A stretch of 14,258 nt of DNA from Desulfovibrio sp. (GCA_031275955.1 JAISNZ010000154.1:1-14258); one strand, 5' to 3'. Counted from the stretch's first letter, positions 1-8,148 are shown. Notes: generated from the letters alone by a model not told the origin. A program made the numbers and translations.

Positions 1-1444
1 TCGGCTGTGCGCCGATCTCGTCCGTCTGCCCCAGGATCTGGCGGTGTACGCGCGGCAGGCGGGCTGGGACAAGCCCCTGCTCTCCCCAAAGGAGCGGGCT
101 GTCCAGGCGGCCAGGACCAGGCGCCTGTTTTTCGCCCCCTGGGACCAGATCTCCCCCGGCCCCTTGGTGGGCAAATCCCTGCGCAGCAACTTCGGCCTGC
201 GCCGGGAAAAGGGCTTTATGGAGAATCTGCGCCCCTTCACGCCCGAAGCCTGGGCCGATCTGGAGGACAACGCCGACGCCGCCGGCTACCCCGGCCGCGC
301 CCAGCGCGCCATTACCGTGCGCGCCACCAGCCTGCGGGCCATGCCCAGCCGCAAGCCGTACTTTCTGAATCCGGATCAGGCCGGAGAGGGCTACCCCTTT
401 GACTATTTTCAACACACGGCCCTGTGGACAGGGACTCCTGTCTTTATCTCCCATATCTCCCGCGACGGGCAGTGGGTCCTGGCGGAAACCAGTTCCTCCA
501 TGGGCTGGATGCCCGCCGCTGACGCGGCTGTTGTGGACGAAGCCTTTGAGCGCCTCTGGCGCTCCCGGCCCCTGGCCGCCCTTGTGCGCGACGGTGTTCT
601 GCTCCGGGACAGGGAAGGGCGGTCCGCGCAAGGCGGCATCGGGGCGCTGCTGCCCCTGGAGGCTCCTCCGGGGGATGCCCGCCGCCGGGGAGAGCCTCCG
701 CGGGTTCTCTTCCCCTGGCGCGCGGCGGACGGGAGGGCCCTGGCGGCGACGGCGGTTCCGGCGCCCGGCGAGGCCGTCCCTTTCCCCCTGCCCCTGACTC
801 CCGGAGAGATGGCCGGGGTGGGCAACGTCATGCTGGGGCAGCCCTACGGTTGGGGCGGCCTGCTGGGAAACCGGGATTGTTCGGCCCTGACGCGGGATCT
901 CCTGCTTCCTTTCGGGATCTGGCTGGCGCGCAATTCCGGCGGCCAGGGAAAACAGGGAAGAGAGCTGGATCTGCGCGCCCTTGAGCCCAAGGAACGCCTG
1001 GAGCGCATCACGGCCGAAGCCGCGCCCTTTTTTTCCCTTATCTGGCTGCGCGGGCACATTGCCCTTTACCTGGGGACCTACGCGGGCGAACCGGTCCTCT
1101 TTCACAGCATCTGGGGCCTGCGCCTGGGGGGGAAAAGCCCCGGCGACCGCGAGGGCAGGGCGGTCATCGGCAGGGCCTGCGTCACCGGCCCGCGCCCCGG
1201 CGCGGAGCTGCCGGACATCTCCACCCCCAACAGCCTGCTGGACCGGATGGAACGGATAGTCCTTCTGCCCCCCGCGGACAAAAAGGCCGTATCCGGGGAA
1301 AAAAACCCGCGGGGAAAACCGGCCGCATCCGGGCAAAAACCGCGGGCGGGGAAGAAGAAACCGGCCGCATCCGGAAAAAGGACGCGGGGCGGGTCTCTTG
1401 CCGGAAGCCGCGGGACGGGGGAAACCCCCGCAGGTGGCCTATGA
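1..1444 (+). CDS. SH3b/NlpC-P60 (C40) cell-wall peptidase, 5' partial
   Basis: Probable cell-wall endopeptidase that cuts peptide bonds in peptidoglycan stem peptides. The reading frame is open from base 2, so the true start lies left of the window; the GTG at 44 is only an internal codon. An N-terminal stabilising segment is followed by an SH3b-like stretch (about 370-520; FISHISRDGQWVLAETSS and GWMPA are visible). The NlpC/P60 domain follows, with the catalytic Cys in RDCSALTRDLL (codon 878-880), the His in GHIALYLG (1055-1057) and a third polar residue, His, in FHSIWG (1103-1105), so it looks catalytically complete. The last 60 or so residues form a Lys/Pro/Gly-rich, probably disordered tail with repeated AASG and RGKP-like units. 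No signal peptide can be judged because the N-terminus is missing. The stop overlaps the mtaB start as ATGA, suggesting translational coupling. The family call is strong; the physiological substrate is unknown. Confidence 0.87.
   Translation, partial: RLCADLVRLPQDLAVYARQAGWDKPLLSPKERAVQAARTRRLFFAPWDQISPGPLVGKSLRSNFGLRREKGFMENLRPFTPEAWADLEDNADAAGYPGRAQRAITVRATSLRAMPSRKPYFLNPDQAGEGYPFDYFQHTALWTGTPVFISHISRDGQWVLAETSSSMGWMPAADAAVVDEAFERLWRSRPLAALVRDGVLLRDREGRSAQGGIGALLPLEAPPGDARRRGEPPRVLFPWRAADGRALAATAVPAPGEAVPFPLPLTPGEMAGVGNVMLGQPYGWGGLLGNRDCSALTRDLLLPFGIWLARNSGGQGKQGRELDLRALEPKERLERITAEAAPFFSLIWLRGHIALYLGTYAGEPVLFHSIWGLRLGGKSPGDREGRAVIGRACVTGPRPGAELPDISTPNSLLDRMERIVLLPPADKKAVSGEKNPRGKPAASGQKPRAGKKKPAASGKRTRGGSLAGSRGTGETPAGGL
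1416..1430 (+). promoter_or_regulatory. Short GC hairpin ahead of the mtaB start
   Basis: CGGGGG-AAA-CCCCCG forms a perfect 6-bp stem with a three-base loop, ending ten bases before the mtaB ATG and inside the end of the peptidase gene. No good Shine-Dalgarno sequence is present for mtaB (only AGGTGG close to the ATG), so translation probably depends on ribosomes finishing the upstream gene. The hairpin could strengthen that dependence; this role is inferred. Confidence 0.4.
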
Positions 1445-2913
1445 TCGCCCCGGCGAACAGGAAGGAGGACCCTGCCGGGGGAGAATCCCCTGCCGGGGGA
1501 GGGTCCCCTGCCGGGGGGGAGTCCCCCCCTTGGGGAGAATTTCCTGCCGGGGGTAAGGGGAGCCGCTTTTTTCTGGCCACCCTGGGCTGCAAGGTGAACC
1601 AGTACGAATCCCGGGCCCTGGCCGAAGCCTGGCTGGATCGGGGCTGGACGCAGGCGGCGGCGCCGGAGGAGGCGGATGTTCTGGTCCTGAATACCTGCGC
1701 GGTGACGGAACGGGCGGCGGCTGAAGCCCGGAGCCTGGCCCGCCGCTTGCGCCGGGCCTCTCCCGGGGCCCTTCTCCTGATCACCGGCTGCGCGGCCGAG
1801 GTCCTGCCCGGAGAGTTTCAAGCCCTGCCGGGGGTGACCTCTGTCGTGGGCCAGGGGAGCAAGGCGGCCCTTGCCGGCCTGCCTCTCGCTCCTCTTCCGT
1901 CTCCCCCGCCCCGCTCCGCCGGCAGGGAGGAGGCCGCCCCGTTCCCTGATTTTCGCATCTCCGGCTACGGCCGCTCGCGGGCCGTGCTCAAGGTGCAGGA
2001 CGGCTGCTCCCAGGGCTGCGCCTACTGCGTTGTCCCCCTGGCGCGGGGGCCGGCCCGCTCCCGTTCCCCGGGGGAGATCCTGGCCGAGGCCGGGCGGCTT
2101 CTGGAGGCGGGATTCCGGGAGATCGTCCTCAGCGGGGTCAATCTGCGCCAGTACAGGCAGGCGGGCGGCCGGAACGGGGGGGACTTCTGGGATCTTCTGG
2201 CCCTGCTGGAGTCGGAGCTGGCCCCCCGCTGGGCGGGCCGGGCGCGTCTGCGCGTCAGCTCCCTGGACCCGGGCCAGCTTGGGGGGCGTGCCCTGGAGGC
2301 GCTGGGGGCAAGCCGCCTCCTGGCGCCGCATGCGCATCTTTCCCTCCAGAGCGGCAGCCCTTCCGTCCTGCGGCGCATGGGCCGGGGCCATTATGACCCG
2401 GCCCGGACAGAAGCCTTTCTTGAAGCCCTGCGGGCTTGCTGGCCGGTATTCGGCCTGGGGGCGGACCTCCTGGCCGGATTTCCCGGGGAGACGGAGGCGG
2501 AATTTCAGGAAACCCTGGCCCTGTGCCGGAGGCTGCCCCTCAGCTATGCCCATGTCTTTCCCTATTCGCCCCGGCCGGGCACGGCGGCCGCCGGTTTTCC
2601 CGGCCAGATCCCCTGGGGGGAGAAAAGGCGCAGGGCCGCCTTGCTGCGCCAGGCGGCCCTGGCCGGGCGCCGGAACTTTCTTCGCCTCCAGCTCGCCCAG
2701 CCGGGGATGCGGGTGATCTTTGAGAAAGGGCGCGGGGCGGAGGCCGGCGGGGGAACGGCCGGGGAGCCCGCGCGGGGGAGGAACGAATGGTACCAGGAAT
2801 GCCTTCTGGAGGGGCAGGACGCGCCCCGGGGGGAACTGACCGAGGTCAGGCCGCTGCGTCTTTTCCGGGATGCCCTGGTGGTGGCGCTTGCGCCGCGGGA
2901 GACGAAGGGATGA
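1441..2913 (+). CDS. mtaB: tRNA t6A37 methylthiotransferase MtaB
   Basis: Radical SAM enzyme that adds a methylthio group to N6-threonylcarbamoyladenosine at position 37 of ANN-decoding tRNAs (giving ms2t6A). The N-terminal UPF0004 domain holds the three ligands of the auxiliary [4Fe-4S] cluster: C50 in LGCKVNQYE, C86 in NTCAVTE and C117 in ITGCAAE. The radical SAM motif CSQGCAYC supplies C189, C193 and C196. LGCKVNQYES together with VLNTCAVT is the MtaB-type signature rather than that of MiaB or RimO. The C-terminal 80 residues look like a TRAM-type RNA-binding end. At 490 aa it is longer than the usual 430-450 because about 38 residues of Gly/Pro/Glu repeats precede the domain; no later start is available before the C50 motif, so the ATG at 1441 is kept. 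It overlaps the preceding stop by ATGA, and its own stop overlaps the next start the same way. Confidence 0.93.
   Translation: MIAPANRKEDPAGGESPAGGGSPAGGESPPWGEFPAGGKGSRFFLATLGCKVNQYESRALAEAWLDRGWTQAAAPEEADVLVLNTCAVTERAAAEARSLARRLRRASPGALLLITGCAAEVLPGEFQALPGVTSVVGQGSKAALAGLPLAPLPSPPPRSAGREEAAPFPDFRISGYGRSRAVLKVQDGCSQGCAYCVVPLARGPARSRSPGEILAEAGRLLEAGFREIVLSGVNLRQYRQAGGRNGGDFWDLLALLESELAPRWAGRARLRVSSLDPGQLGGRALEALGASRLLAPHAHLSLQSGSPSVLRRMGRGHYDPARTEAFLEALRACWPVFGLGADLLAGFPGETEAEFQETLALCRRLPLSYAHVFPYSPRPGTAAAGFPGQIPWGEKRRRAALLRQAALAGRRNFLRLQLAQPGMRVIFEKGRGAEAGGGTAGEPARGRNEWYQECLLEGQDAPRGELTEVRPLRLFRDALVVALAPRETKG
1468..1557 (+). repeat. Five tandem 18-bp units in the mtaB 5' coding region
   Basis: Five consecutive 18-bp units (1468-1485, 1486-1503, 1504-1521, 1522-1539, 1540-1557) share a TCCCCTGCCGGGGGAG-like core. 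They encode DPAGGE, SPAGGG, SPAGGE, SPPWGE and FPAGGK. Because the unit is a multiple of three, copy-number change would keep the frame. Each unit also contains a CCCCTGCCGGGG-type near-palindrome. The repeat lies wholly upstream of the first conserved MtaB motif and makes a low-complexity N-terminal extension. Confidence 0.9.
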
Positions 2914-3200
2914 CAGGTCCGCCTTCCCAGCTCCGGCGGCGGGGACGCCGCCGCGGGCGCCTTTTTCCCGCCCCGGCGGAATCAGCCCGCCTGTACTGCC
3001 GCCTGCAGCCCGCACAGGTCCATCTCTTCCGCTATTTTTTGGAGGCGGAGGACAATCTTGGCCTCATGACCGTGGTGGATCGCTGGGGAGCGGTGGCCCA
3101 GATCCGTTTTTCCCCCCAGCAGGAGGCGGAGATGCTCCGTTTTCTGGAGGATCTGCGGACAATCCTGCCCTTTTCCCTGCTCGGCGGGACGCGCGAATGA
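2910..3200 (+). CDS. Small DUF4911-type protein
   Basis: A 96-residue protein of unknown function. After a basic, low-complexity N-terminus (residues 1-25, several Arg), the core beginning near ARLYCRLQPAQVHLFRYFLEAEDNLGLMTVVD and ending in an EMLRFLEDL helix matches my memory of DUF4911, a compact alpha/beta family common in Desulfovibrio relatives. No catalytic motif, membrane segment or signal peptide is seen. The start at 2910 is chosen because it overlaps the mtaB stop (ATGA) and has GGGAG eight bases upstream; the open frame extends farther left but inside mtaB. The stop overlaps the start of the CofD-like gene by ATGA. Its place between a tRNA-modifying enzyme and a CofD-like protein is the only functional clue. 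Confidence 0.75.
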   Translation: MTGPPSQLRRRGRRRGRLFPAPAESARLYCRLQPAQVHLFRYFLEAEDNLGLMTVVDRWGAVAQIRFSPQQEAEMLRFLEDLRTILPFSLLGGTRE

Positions 3201-4336
3201 GCCGGGTCAGGGGGCGGAGATCCCTTTCCCCCGGGGAGGGAAAGATGCTTTTCTTCAGCGGCGGCACGGCGCTGAAGGAAACGGCCCGCGTTCTCAGCCG
3301 CCATACCGCCTCCTCTGTCCACGTCATCACCCCCTTTGACTCAGGAGGCAGTTCCGCCGTCCTGCGGCGGGCCTTCAACATGCCGGCGCCGGGGGATCTG
3401 CGGGCGCGCGTCCTCGCCCTGGCGGACGAGGACAGGCCCGGCGTCAGGGACCTGCGGGCGCTTTTCAGCCACCGCCTGCCGCCGGGGGGAGAGGAAGAAT
3501 GGCGCGGCCTGACCGGGGGCGGACATCCCCTGCTGCGTCCCCTGGCCGGGGAATGCCGGGAAATGGTCCGGGAGCGCCTGAACCTGCTTGCGCGGCGGCT
3601 GCCCGAGGGCTTTCCCCTGGCCGGGGCCAGCCTGGGGAACCTCTTCCTCGCGGCGGAATATCTGCGGGCCGGGCGGCGTCTGGGTCCGGCCGTCACCGCC
3701 CTGTCCCGGCTGGTGAAGGCCAGGGGGCGGGTCTATCCGGTGACGGAGACCCCGGCCCACCTGGCGGTACGGCTGGCCTCCGGGGAGATCCTGGTGGGAC
3801 AGCACACCTTCAGCGGCAAGTCCGGGCAGGCGCCTTGCGCGCCCATTGAGCGGATCTGGCTGACCAGGGCGGAGGATTCGCCGGAGCCGGCGCGGATCGC
3901 CATCAGCGCCGCCATGGCCGGACGCATCCGCCGGGCCGGGGTCATCTGCTATGCCATGGGCAGTTTTTACTCCAGCCTCCTGGCCAGCCTCCTGCCCGGC
4001 GGGGTGGGCAGGGCGGTCGCGGCCAGCGCCGGTCCCAAGATTTTCATCCCCAACCTGGGCCGGGACCCGGAACTGGCGGGCCACAGCCTGCGCCTGCAGG
4101 TGGAACGCCTCCTGAAGACCCTGCTGGCAGACGCCCCCGGCGCCCGGCCGCGGGAGGTGCTCAGCCATCTTCTCCTGGACAGGGGCGGCGGCTATCCCGG
4201 CGGCATTCCCCATGCCTGGCTGGCCGCGCGGGGCATCGCCGTCCGGGATGCCCCCCTGGTTGACCCGGACAGCGCTCCCCTGGCGGGGGCCGGAAATCTC
4301 GTCCCCGCCCTGCGGGATCTGGTCCGGGGAGGCTGA
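3197..4336 (+). CDS. CofD/YvcK-like protein (possible GAK-system CofD-related subfamily)
   Basis: Member of the CofD-like fold that includes 2-phospho-L-lactate transferase (coenzyme F420 synthesis) and the YvcK gluconeogenesis factor. Visible motifs are LFFSGGTALKE (residues 19-28), TPFDSGGSSAVLRRAFNMPAPGD (45-67, the nucleotide/diphosphate-binding GGSS and PGD elements) and GNLFLAAEYL. A distinctive C-terminal part has YAMGSFYSSLLASLLPGGVGRA and IFIPNLGRDPELAGHSL. The 379-aa length and this C-terminal part fit, from memory, the CofD-related proteins of the GAK cassette, but none of the other GAK partners (ATP-grasp enzyme, HPr-kinase-like protein, amphi-Trp protein) lies in the window. The start at 3197 overlaps the DUF4911 stop; an in-frame ATG at 3245, preceded by GGGGAGGG at 3233-3240, is a credible alternative giving 363 aa. 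No F420 genes are nearby, so an F420 role is not supported. Substrate unknown. Confidence 0.8.
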   Translation: MSRVRGRRSLSPGEGKMLFFSGGTALKETARVLSRHTASSVHVITPFDSGGSSAVLRRAFNMPAPGDLRARVLALADEDRPGVRDLRALFSHRLPPGGEEEWRGLTGGGHPLLRPLAGECREMVRERLNLLARRLPEGFPLAGASLGNLFLAAEYLRAGRRLGPAVTALSRLVKARGRVYPVTETPAHLAVRLASGEILVGQHTFSGKSGQAPCAPIERIWLTRAEDSPEPARIAISAAMAGRIRRAGVICYAMGSFYSSLLASLLPGGVGRAVAASAGPKIFIPNLGRDPELAGHSLRLQVERLLKTLLADAPGARPREVLSHLLLDRGGGYPGGIPHAWLAARGIAVRDAPLVDPDSAPLAGAGNLVPALRDLVRGG

Positions 4337-4536
4337 GGATTTTTTGGTGCAAATCCGGCCTGAACAGGATAGCATGGGCCTGCGCCCGGCGGCCTTTCCC
4401 CTGCCCGGGCAAAGGGCCGCTGTCTTTCCCGCCTCCAGGGGAGAGAGCCGCCTTCCGACACCCCGGCGGAGGCTGTTTCTTTCCCGCTCACCACCGTCAG
4501 GCGCGTCCCCGTTCAAGGAATGCCCTGAAAAACCTG

Positions 4537-4543
4537 TAAGGAG
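4537..4543 (+). promoter_or_regulatory. Ribosome-binding site fixing the PFOR start
   Basis: TAAGGAG lies seven bases before the ATG at 4551. The frame is open for 113 codons farther upstream, but those residues are unlike the family and overlap the CofD-like gene; this site together with the conserved MKTMDGNTAAA start decides the N-terminus. In the 214-bp gap 4337-4550 I found no convincing -35/-10 pair and no terminator with a T-tract. Confidence 0.8.
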
Positions 4544-4550
4544 TTTCCCT

Positions 4551-7500
4551 ATGGCCAGCAGCATGAAGACAATGGACGGCAACACCGCGGCCGCCTATGT
4601 GGCCTATGCCTTGAGCGACACGGCGGCCATATATCCCATTACCCCGTCTTCCACCATGGCGGAGGAAGCGGAACAGTGGGCCGCTGAAGGGCGGAAGAAC
4701 ATTTTCGGCCAGACTGTGCAGATTCGCCAGATGCAGTCCGAAGCCGGGGCCGCGGGGGCGGTGCACGGCTCCCTGTCCGCCGGCGCCCTGACCAGCACCT
4801 TCACGGCCTCCCAGGGCCTGCTGCTGATGATCCCCAACATGTATAAAATTTCCGGCGAACTGCTCCCCGGCGTCTTTCACGTCTCGGCCAGAGCCCTCGC
4901 CGCCCACGCCCTTTCCATCTTCGGGGACCACCAGGACGTTATGGCCACCCGCCAGACCGGATTCGCCTTCCTGGCCTCTTCCTCGGTGCAGGAGGCCATG
5001 GACCTCGCCCTTGTGGCCCACCTTGCCGCCATTGAGTCCTCCGTGCCCTTCTGCCACTTCTTTGACGGCTTCCGGACCTCCCACGAGGTGCAGAAGATCG
5101 AGACCATCGCCTACGACGACATCGCCAGGCTCGTGAACTGGGACAAGGTAGCCCGCTTCCGCGCAAGGGGCATGAACCCGGAACATCCGGATCAAAGGGG
5201 CACGGCCCAGAACGCGGACATCTATTTCCAGAACCGCGAGGCGGCGAATCCCTTCTATGAGGCCGTGCCCGGCATCGTGGCCCTGCAGATGAAAAAGGTC
5301 GGCGATCTCACGGGACGCCCTTACCACCCCTTCGACTATGCGGGGCACCCCGAGGCCGACCGGGTGATCGTGGCCATGGGCTCAAGCTGCGAGACCATCG
5401 AGGAGACCGTTTCCCACCTGCTGAAACAGGGCGAACGGGTGGGGCTGGTCAAGGCGCGCCTCTTCCGTCCCTTTTCCGCGGAACACCTGCTGCGGGTCAT
5501 TCCCTCCTCGGCCGAGGTCGTCACCGTCCTGGACCGGACCAAGGAACCCGGCAGCATCGGGGAACCCCTGTACCTTGACGTCTGCGCCGCCTTTTTCACC
5601 AACGGCCAGATGGCCTCCGTCATCGGCGGCCGCGCCGGACTGGGGTCCAAGGAAGTGACCCCGGCCATGGTCAAGGCCGTCTTCGACAACATGCGCGCGG
5701 CCTCCCCCAGAAACCGCTTCACCCTGGGCATTGAGGACGACGTGACCTTCACCTCCCTGGAAACAGGCCCGGACATCAATACCGTCCCCGCCGGCACCGT
5801 GCAGTGCAAGTTCTACGGCCTGGGAGCGGACGGCACCGTGGGCGCCAACAAGCAGGCGATCAAGATCATCGGCGACAACACCCCGCTCTTCGCCCAGGGC
5901 TACTTTGCCTACGACTCCAAAAAATCCGGGGGATTCACGGTTTCCCACCTGCGCTTCGGCACCTCGCCCATCACCTCCACCTATCTGGTCAACCAGGCGG
6001 ATTATGTGGCCTGCCACAAGGCGGCCTATGTGCACCTGTACGACATCCTGGCGGGCATCAAGGAGGGCGGGGTTTTCGTCCTGAACTCCAACTGGACCCC
6101 GGAGGACATGGACAGGGAACTGCCCGCCTCCATGCGCCGGACCATCGCGGCCAGGAAACTGAAGTTCTATAACGTGGACGCCGTCAAGGTCGCCGGCGAC
6201 CTCGGCCTTGGCGGACGCATCAACATGATCATGCAGACGGCCTTTTTCAAGCTCTCCAATGTCCTGCCCTTTGAACAGGCGGTGGCCCTGCTCAAGGACT
6301 CCATCCGGGAAACTTACGGCGGCAAGGGGGAAAAGGTCGTGGCCATGAACATCGCCGCTGTGGATAACGCCCTGAACTCCTTGCAGGAAATTCAATATCC
6401 CGCCTCCTGGGCCGAGGCCGGAGATCCCGCCCCCTGCTCCTGCGGCTGCGGCGGCCACAGCGAGGAACCCTCCTATATCCGGGACGTGGTCCGTCCCGTC
6501 CTGGCCCAGCGGGGAGACGGCCTGCCTGTTTCCGCCTTCTCCGCCGACGGGATTGTCCCCCTGGGCACCGCCGCCTTTGAAAAGCGCGGCGTGGCCATCC
6601 TGGTTCCCCACTGGATTGCGGAGAACTGCATCCAGTGCAACCAGTGTTCCTTCGTCTGTCCCCACGCCGCCATCCGGCCCTATCTGGCCACGCGGGAAGA
6701 GCTGGAAGGCGCCCCGGACTCCTTTGTCACGGTCGAGGGCAAGGGCAAGGCCATCCAGGGCCTGCGCTACCGGATGCAGGTCTATTCCCAGGACTGTCTC
6801 GGCTGCGGTTCCTGCTCGGAAACCTGCCCGGCCAAACAGAAGGCCCTGGTCATGAGGCCCATTGAGGAGGAACTTCCCCTCCAGGTGCCCAATCTGGCCT
6901 TTGCCGAGGAGCGGATCAGCATCAAGGACGACCTCGTTCCCCGCGACACCGTCATCGGCTCCCAGTTCCGGCAGCCCCTGCTGGAATTCTCCGGGGCCTG
7001 CAGCGGCTGCGGGGAAACCCCCTATGTCAAGCTCCTCACCCAGCTCTTCGGGGAACGCATGATCATCGCCAACGCGACGGGCTGCTCCTCCATCTGGGGA
7101 GCCTCCGCGCCCACCGTGCCATACGCCGTCAACAAGAACGGCTGCGGCCCGGCCTGGGGCAATTCCCTCTTCGAGGACGCCGCCGAGTACGGCTACGGCA
7201 TCGACATGGCCTATTCCCAGCGCCGGGGAAAGCTTCTGGACCTCGTCCGCGAGGCCCTGGCGGGGGATCTGCCGGAAAAACTGCGCGCGGCCCTGCAAAA
7301 CTGGGCCGACAACATGCAGGACGGCGATCTTTCCCTGCGATACGGCGAAGAGATCCTCGGCCTCCTGGACGAAGATCTCCTCACCGCCAACCCCCTTCTT
7401 TCGGAAATCGCCGGCCTGGACGATCTCTTGGCCAAAAAATCCCTCTGGGTCATCGGCGGCGACGGCTGGGCCTACGATATCGGCTACGGCGGCCTGGATC

Positions 7501-8132
7501 ACGTCCTGGCCTCAGGGGAGGACATCAACCTTCTGGTCATGGATACCGAAGTCTATTCCAACACCGGCGGCCAGGCCTCAAAGGCCACTCCCACGGGGTC
7601 CGTGGCCAAATTCGCCGCCAGGGGCAAAAAGGTGGCCAAAAAGGATCTCGGGCGCATGGCCATGAGCTACGGCTATGTCTATGTGGCCTCCGTCGCCATG
7701 GGGGCCAACAAGAACCAGGTCCTCAAGGCCTTCAGGGAGGCGGAAGCCTACAGGGGTCCCTCCCTGATCATCGCCTATGCCCCCTGCATCAACCAGGGCA
7801 TCCGCAAGGGCATGGGCAGGAGCATGGAGGACTCCAAACTGGCCGTTGATTCCGGCTACTGGCCCCTGTACCGCTTCAACCCCGAGCTCACGGCCCAGGG
7901 GAAAAATCCCCTGATCCTGGAATCCAGGGCTCCGGACGGGACACTGCAGGACTTCCTCTCCGGCGAGAACCGCTATACCCAGCTGGAGGACATTGAGCCG
8001 GAAGAGTCCCGGCGCCTGCGGGCCAGGATTGAAAAGGAATACGGGGAACGCTACCTCGCCCTGAAACAGCTTGCGGATCTGCCGCCCCTTGTCCCGCCGG
8101 CGGGCGGCAGGCCCAAAGCGAACGGGGAGTAG
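4551..8132 (+). CDS. nifJ: Pyruvate:ferredoxin (flavodoxin) oxidoreductase, single-chain
   Basis: Cytoplasmic enzyme converting pyruvate and CoA to acetyl-CoA and CO2, passing two electrons to ferredoxin or flavodoxin. All domains are fused in 1193 residues. T31 (YPITPSS), E64 (QSEAG) and R114 (VSARALAAHALS) match substrate and cofactor residues of the D. africanus enzyme at identical numbers. The ferredoxin-like domain has two full [4Fe-4S] motifs, C693/C696/C699/C703 and C749/C752/C755/C759. The proximal cluster is held by C817, C820, C845 and C1079 (YAPCINQG). The thiamine diphosphate site is GDGWAYDIG (D971) with MDTEVYSNTGGQASK. The chain ends soon after PPAGGRPKANGE, so the extra C-terminal domain of the D. 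africanus protein is absent. An insert with C629, C631, C633 and H636 (CSCGCGGH) precedes the ferredoxin domain and is not part of the known cluster set. Start chosen on the ribosome-binding site. It appears monocistronic. The alternative symbol por is equally used. Confidence 0.97.
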   Translation: MASSMKTMDGNTAAAYVAYALSDTAAIYPITPSSTMAEEAEQWAAEGRKNIFGQTVQIRQMQSEAGAAGAVHGSLSAGALTSTFTASQGLLLMIPNMYKISGELLPGVFHVSARALAAHALSIFGDHQDVMATRQTGFAFLASSSVQEAMDLALVAHLAAIESSVPFCHFFDGFRTSHEVQKIETIAYDDIARLVNWDKVARFRARGMNPEHPDQRGTAQNADIYFQNREAANPFYEAVPGIVALQMKKVGDLTGRPYHPFDYAGHPEADRVIVAMGSSCETIEETVSHLLKQGERVGLVKARLFRPFSAEHLLRVIPSSAEVVTVLDRTKEPGSIGEPLYLDVCAAFFTNGQMASVIGGRAGLGSKEVTPAMVKAVFDNMRAASPRNRFTLGIEDDVTFTSLETGPDINTVPAGTVQCKFYGLGADGTVGANKQAIKIIGDNTPLFAQGYFAYDSKKSGGFTVSHLRFGTSPITSTYLVNQADYVACHKAAYVHLYDILAGIKEGGVFVLNSNWTPEDMDRELPASMRRTIAARKLKFYNVDAVKVAGDLGLGGRINMIMQTAFFKLSNVLPFEQAVALLKDSIRETYGGKGEKVVAMNIAAVDNALNSLQEIQYPASWAEAGDPAPCSCGCGGHSEEPSYIRDVVRPVLAQRGDGLPVSAFSADGIVPLGTAAFEKRGVAILVPHWIAENCIQCNQCSFVCPHAAIRPYLATREELEGAPDSFVTVEGKGKAIQGLRYRMQVYSQDCLGCGSCSETCPAKQKALVMRPIEEELPLQVPNLAFAEERISIKDDLVPRDTVIGSQFRQPLLEFSGACSGCGETPYVKLLTQLFGERMIIANATGCSSIWGASAPTVPYAVNKNGCGPAWGNSLFEDAAEYGYGIDMAYSQRRGKLLDLVREALAGDLPEKLRAALQNWADNMQDGDLSLRYGEEILGLLDEDLLTANPLLSEIAGLDDLLAKKSLWVIGGDGWAYDIGYGGLDHVLASGEDINLLVMDTEVYSNTGGQASKATPTGSVAKFAARGKKVAKKDLGRMAMSYGYVYVASVAMGANKNQVLKAFREAEAYRGPSLIIAYAPCINQGIRKGMGRSMEDSKLAVDSGYWPLYRFNPELTAQGKNPLILESRAPDGTLQDFLSGENRYTQLEDIEPEESRRLRARIEKEYGERYLALKQLADLPPLVPPAGGRPKANGE

Positions 8133-8148
8133 CGGAGGCGTACACAGT

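Noticed and set aside
1102..3015. A 637-codon open frame on the minus strand opposite the peptidase tail and mtaB
   Set aside because: It is a GC-rich shadow frame: Gly/Pro/Arg/Ala-rich, with no domain, crossing three well-supported + strand genes.
4260..4288. TTGACC as a -35 box for PFOR
   Set aside because: The -10 position 17 bases later reads GCGGGG, and the site lies within the CofD-like coding sequence.
3197..4336. An F420-biosynthesis role for the CofD-like gene
   Set aside because: No other F420 genes are present, and the C-terminal half differs from 2-phospho-L-lactate transferase as I know it.
4212..4550. A 113-residue N-terminal extension of PFOR
   Set aside because: It overlaps the CofD-like gene, has no family likeness, and a strong ribosome-binding site precedes the ATG at 4551.
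5382..7502. A 706-codon minus-strand open frame inside the PFOR gene
   Set aside because: It lies opposite a fully conserved enzyme; its Gly/Val/Asp/His-rich composition is what the complement of PFOR codons gives.
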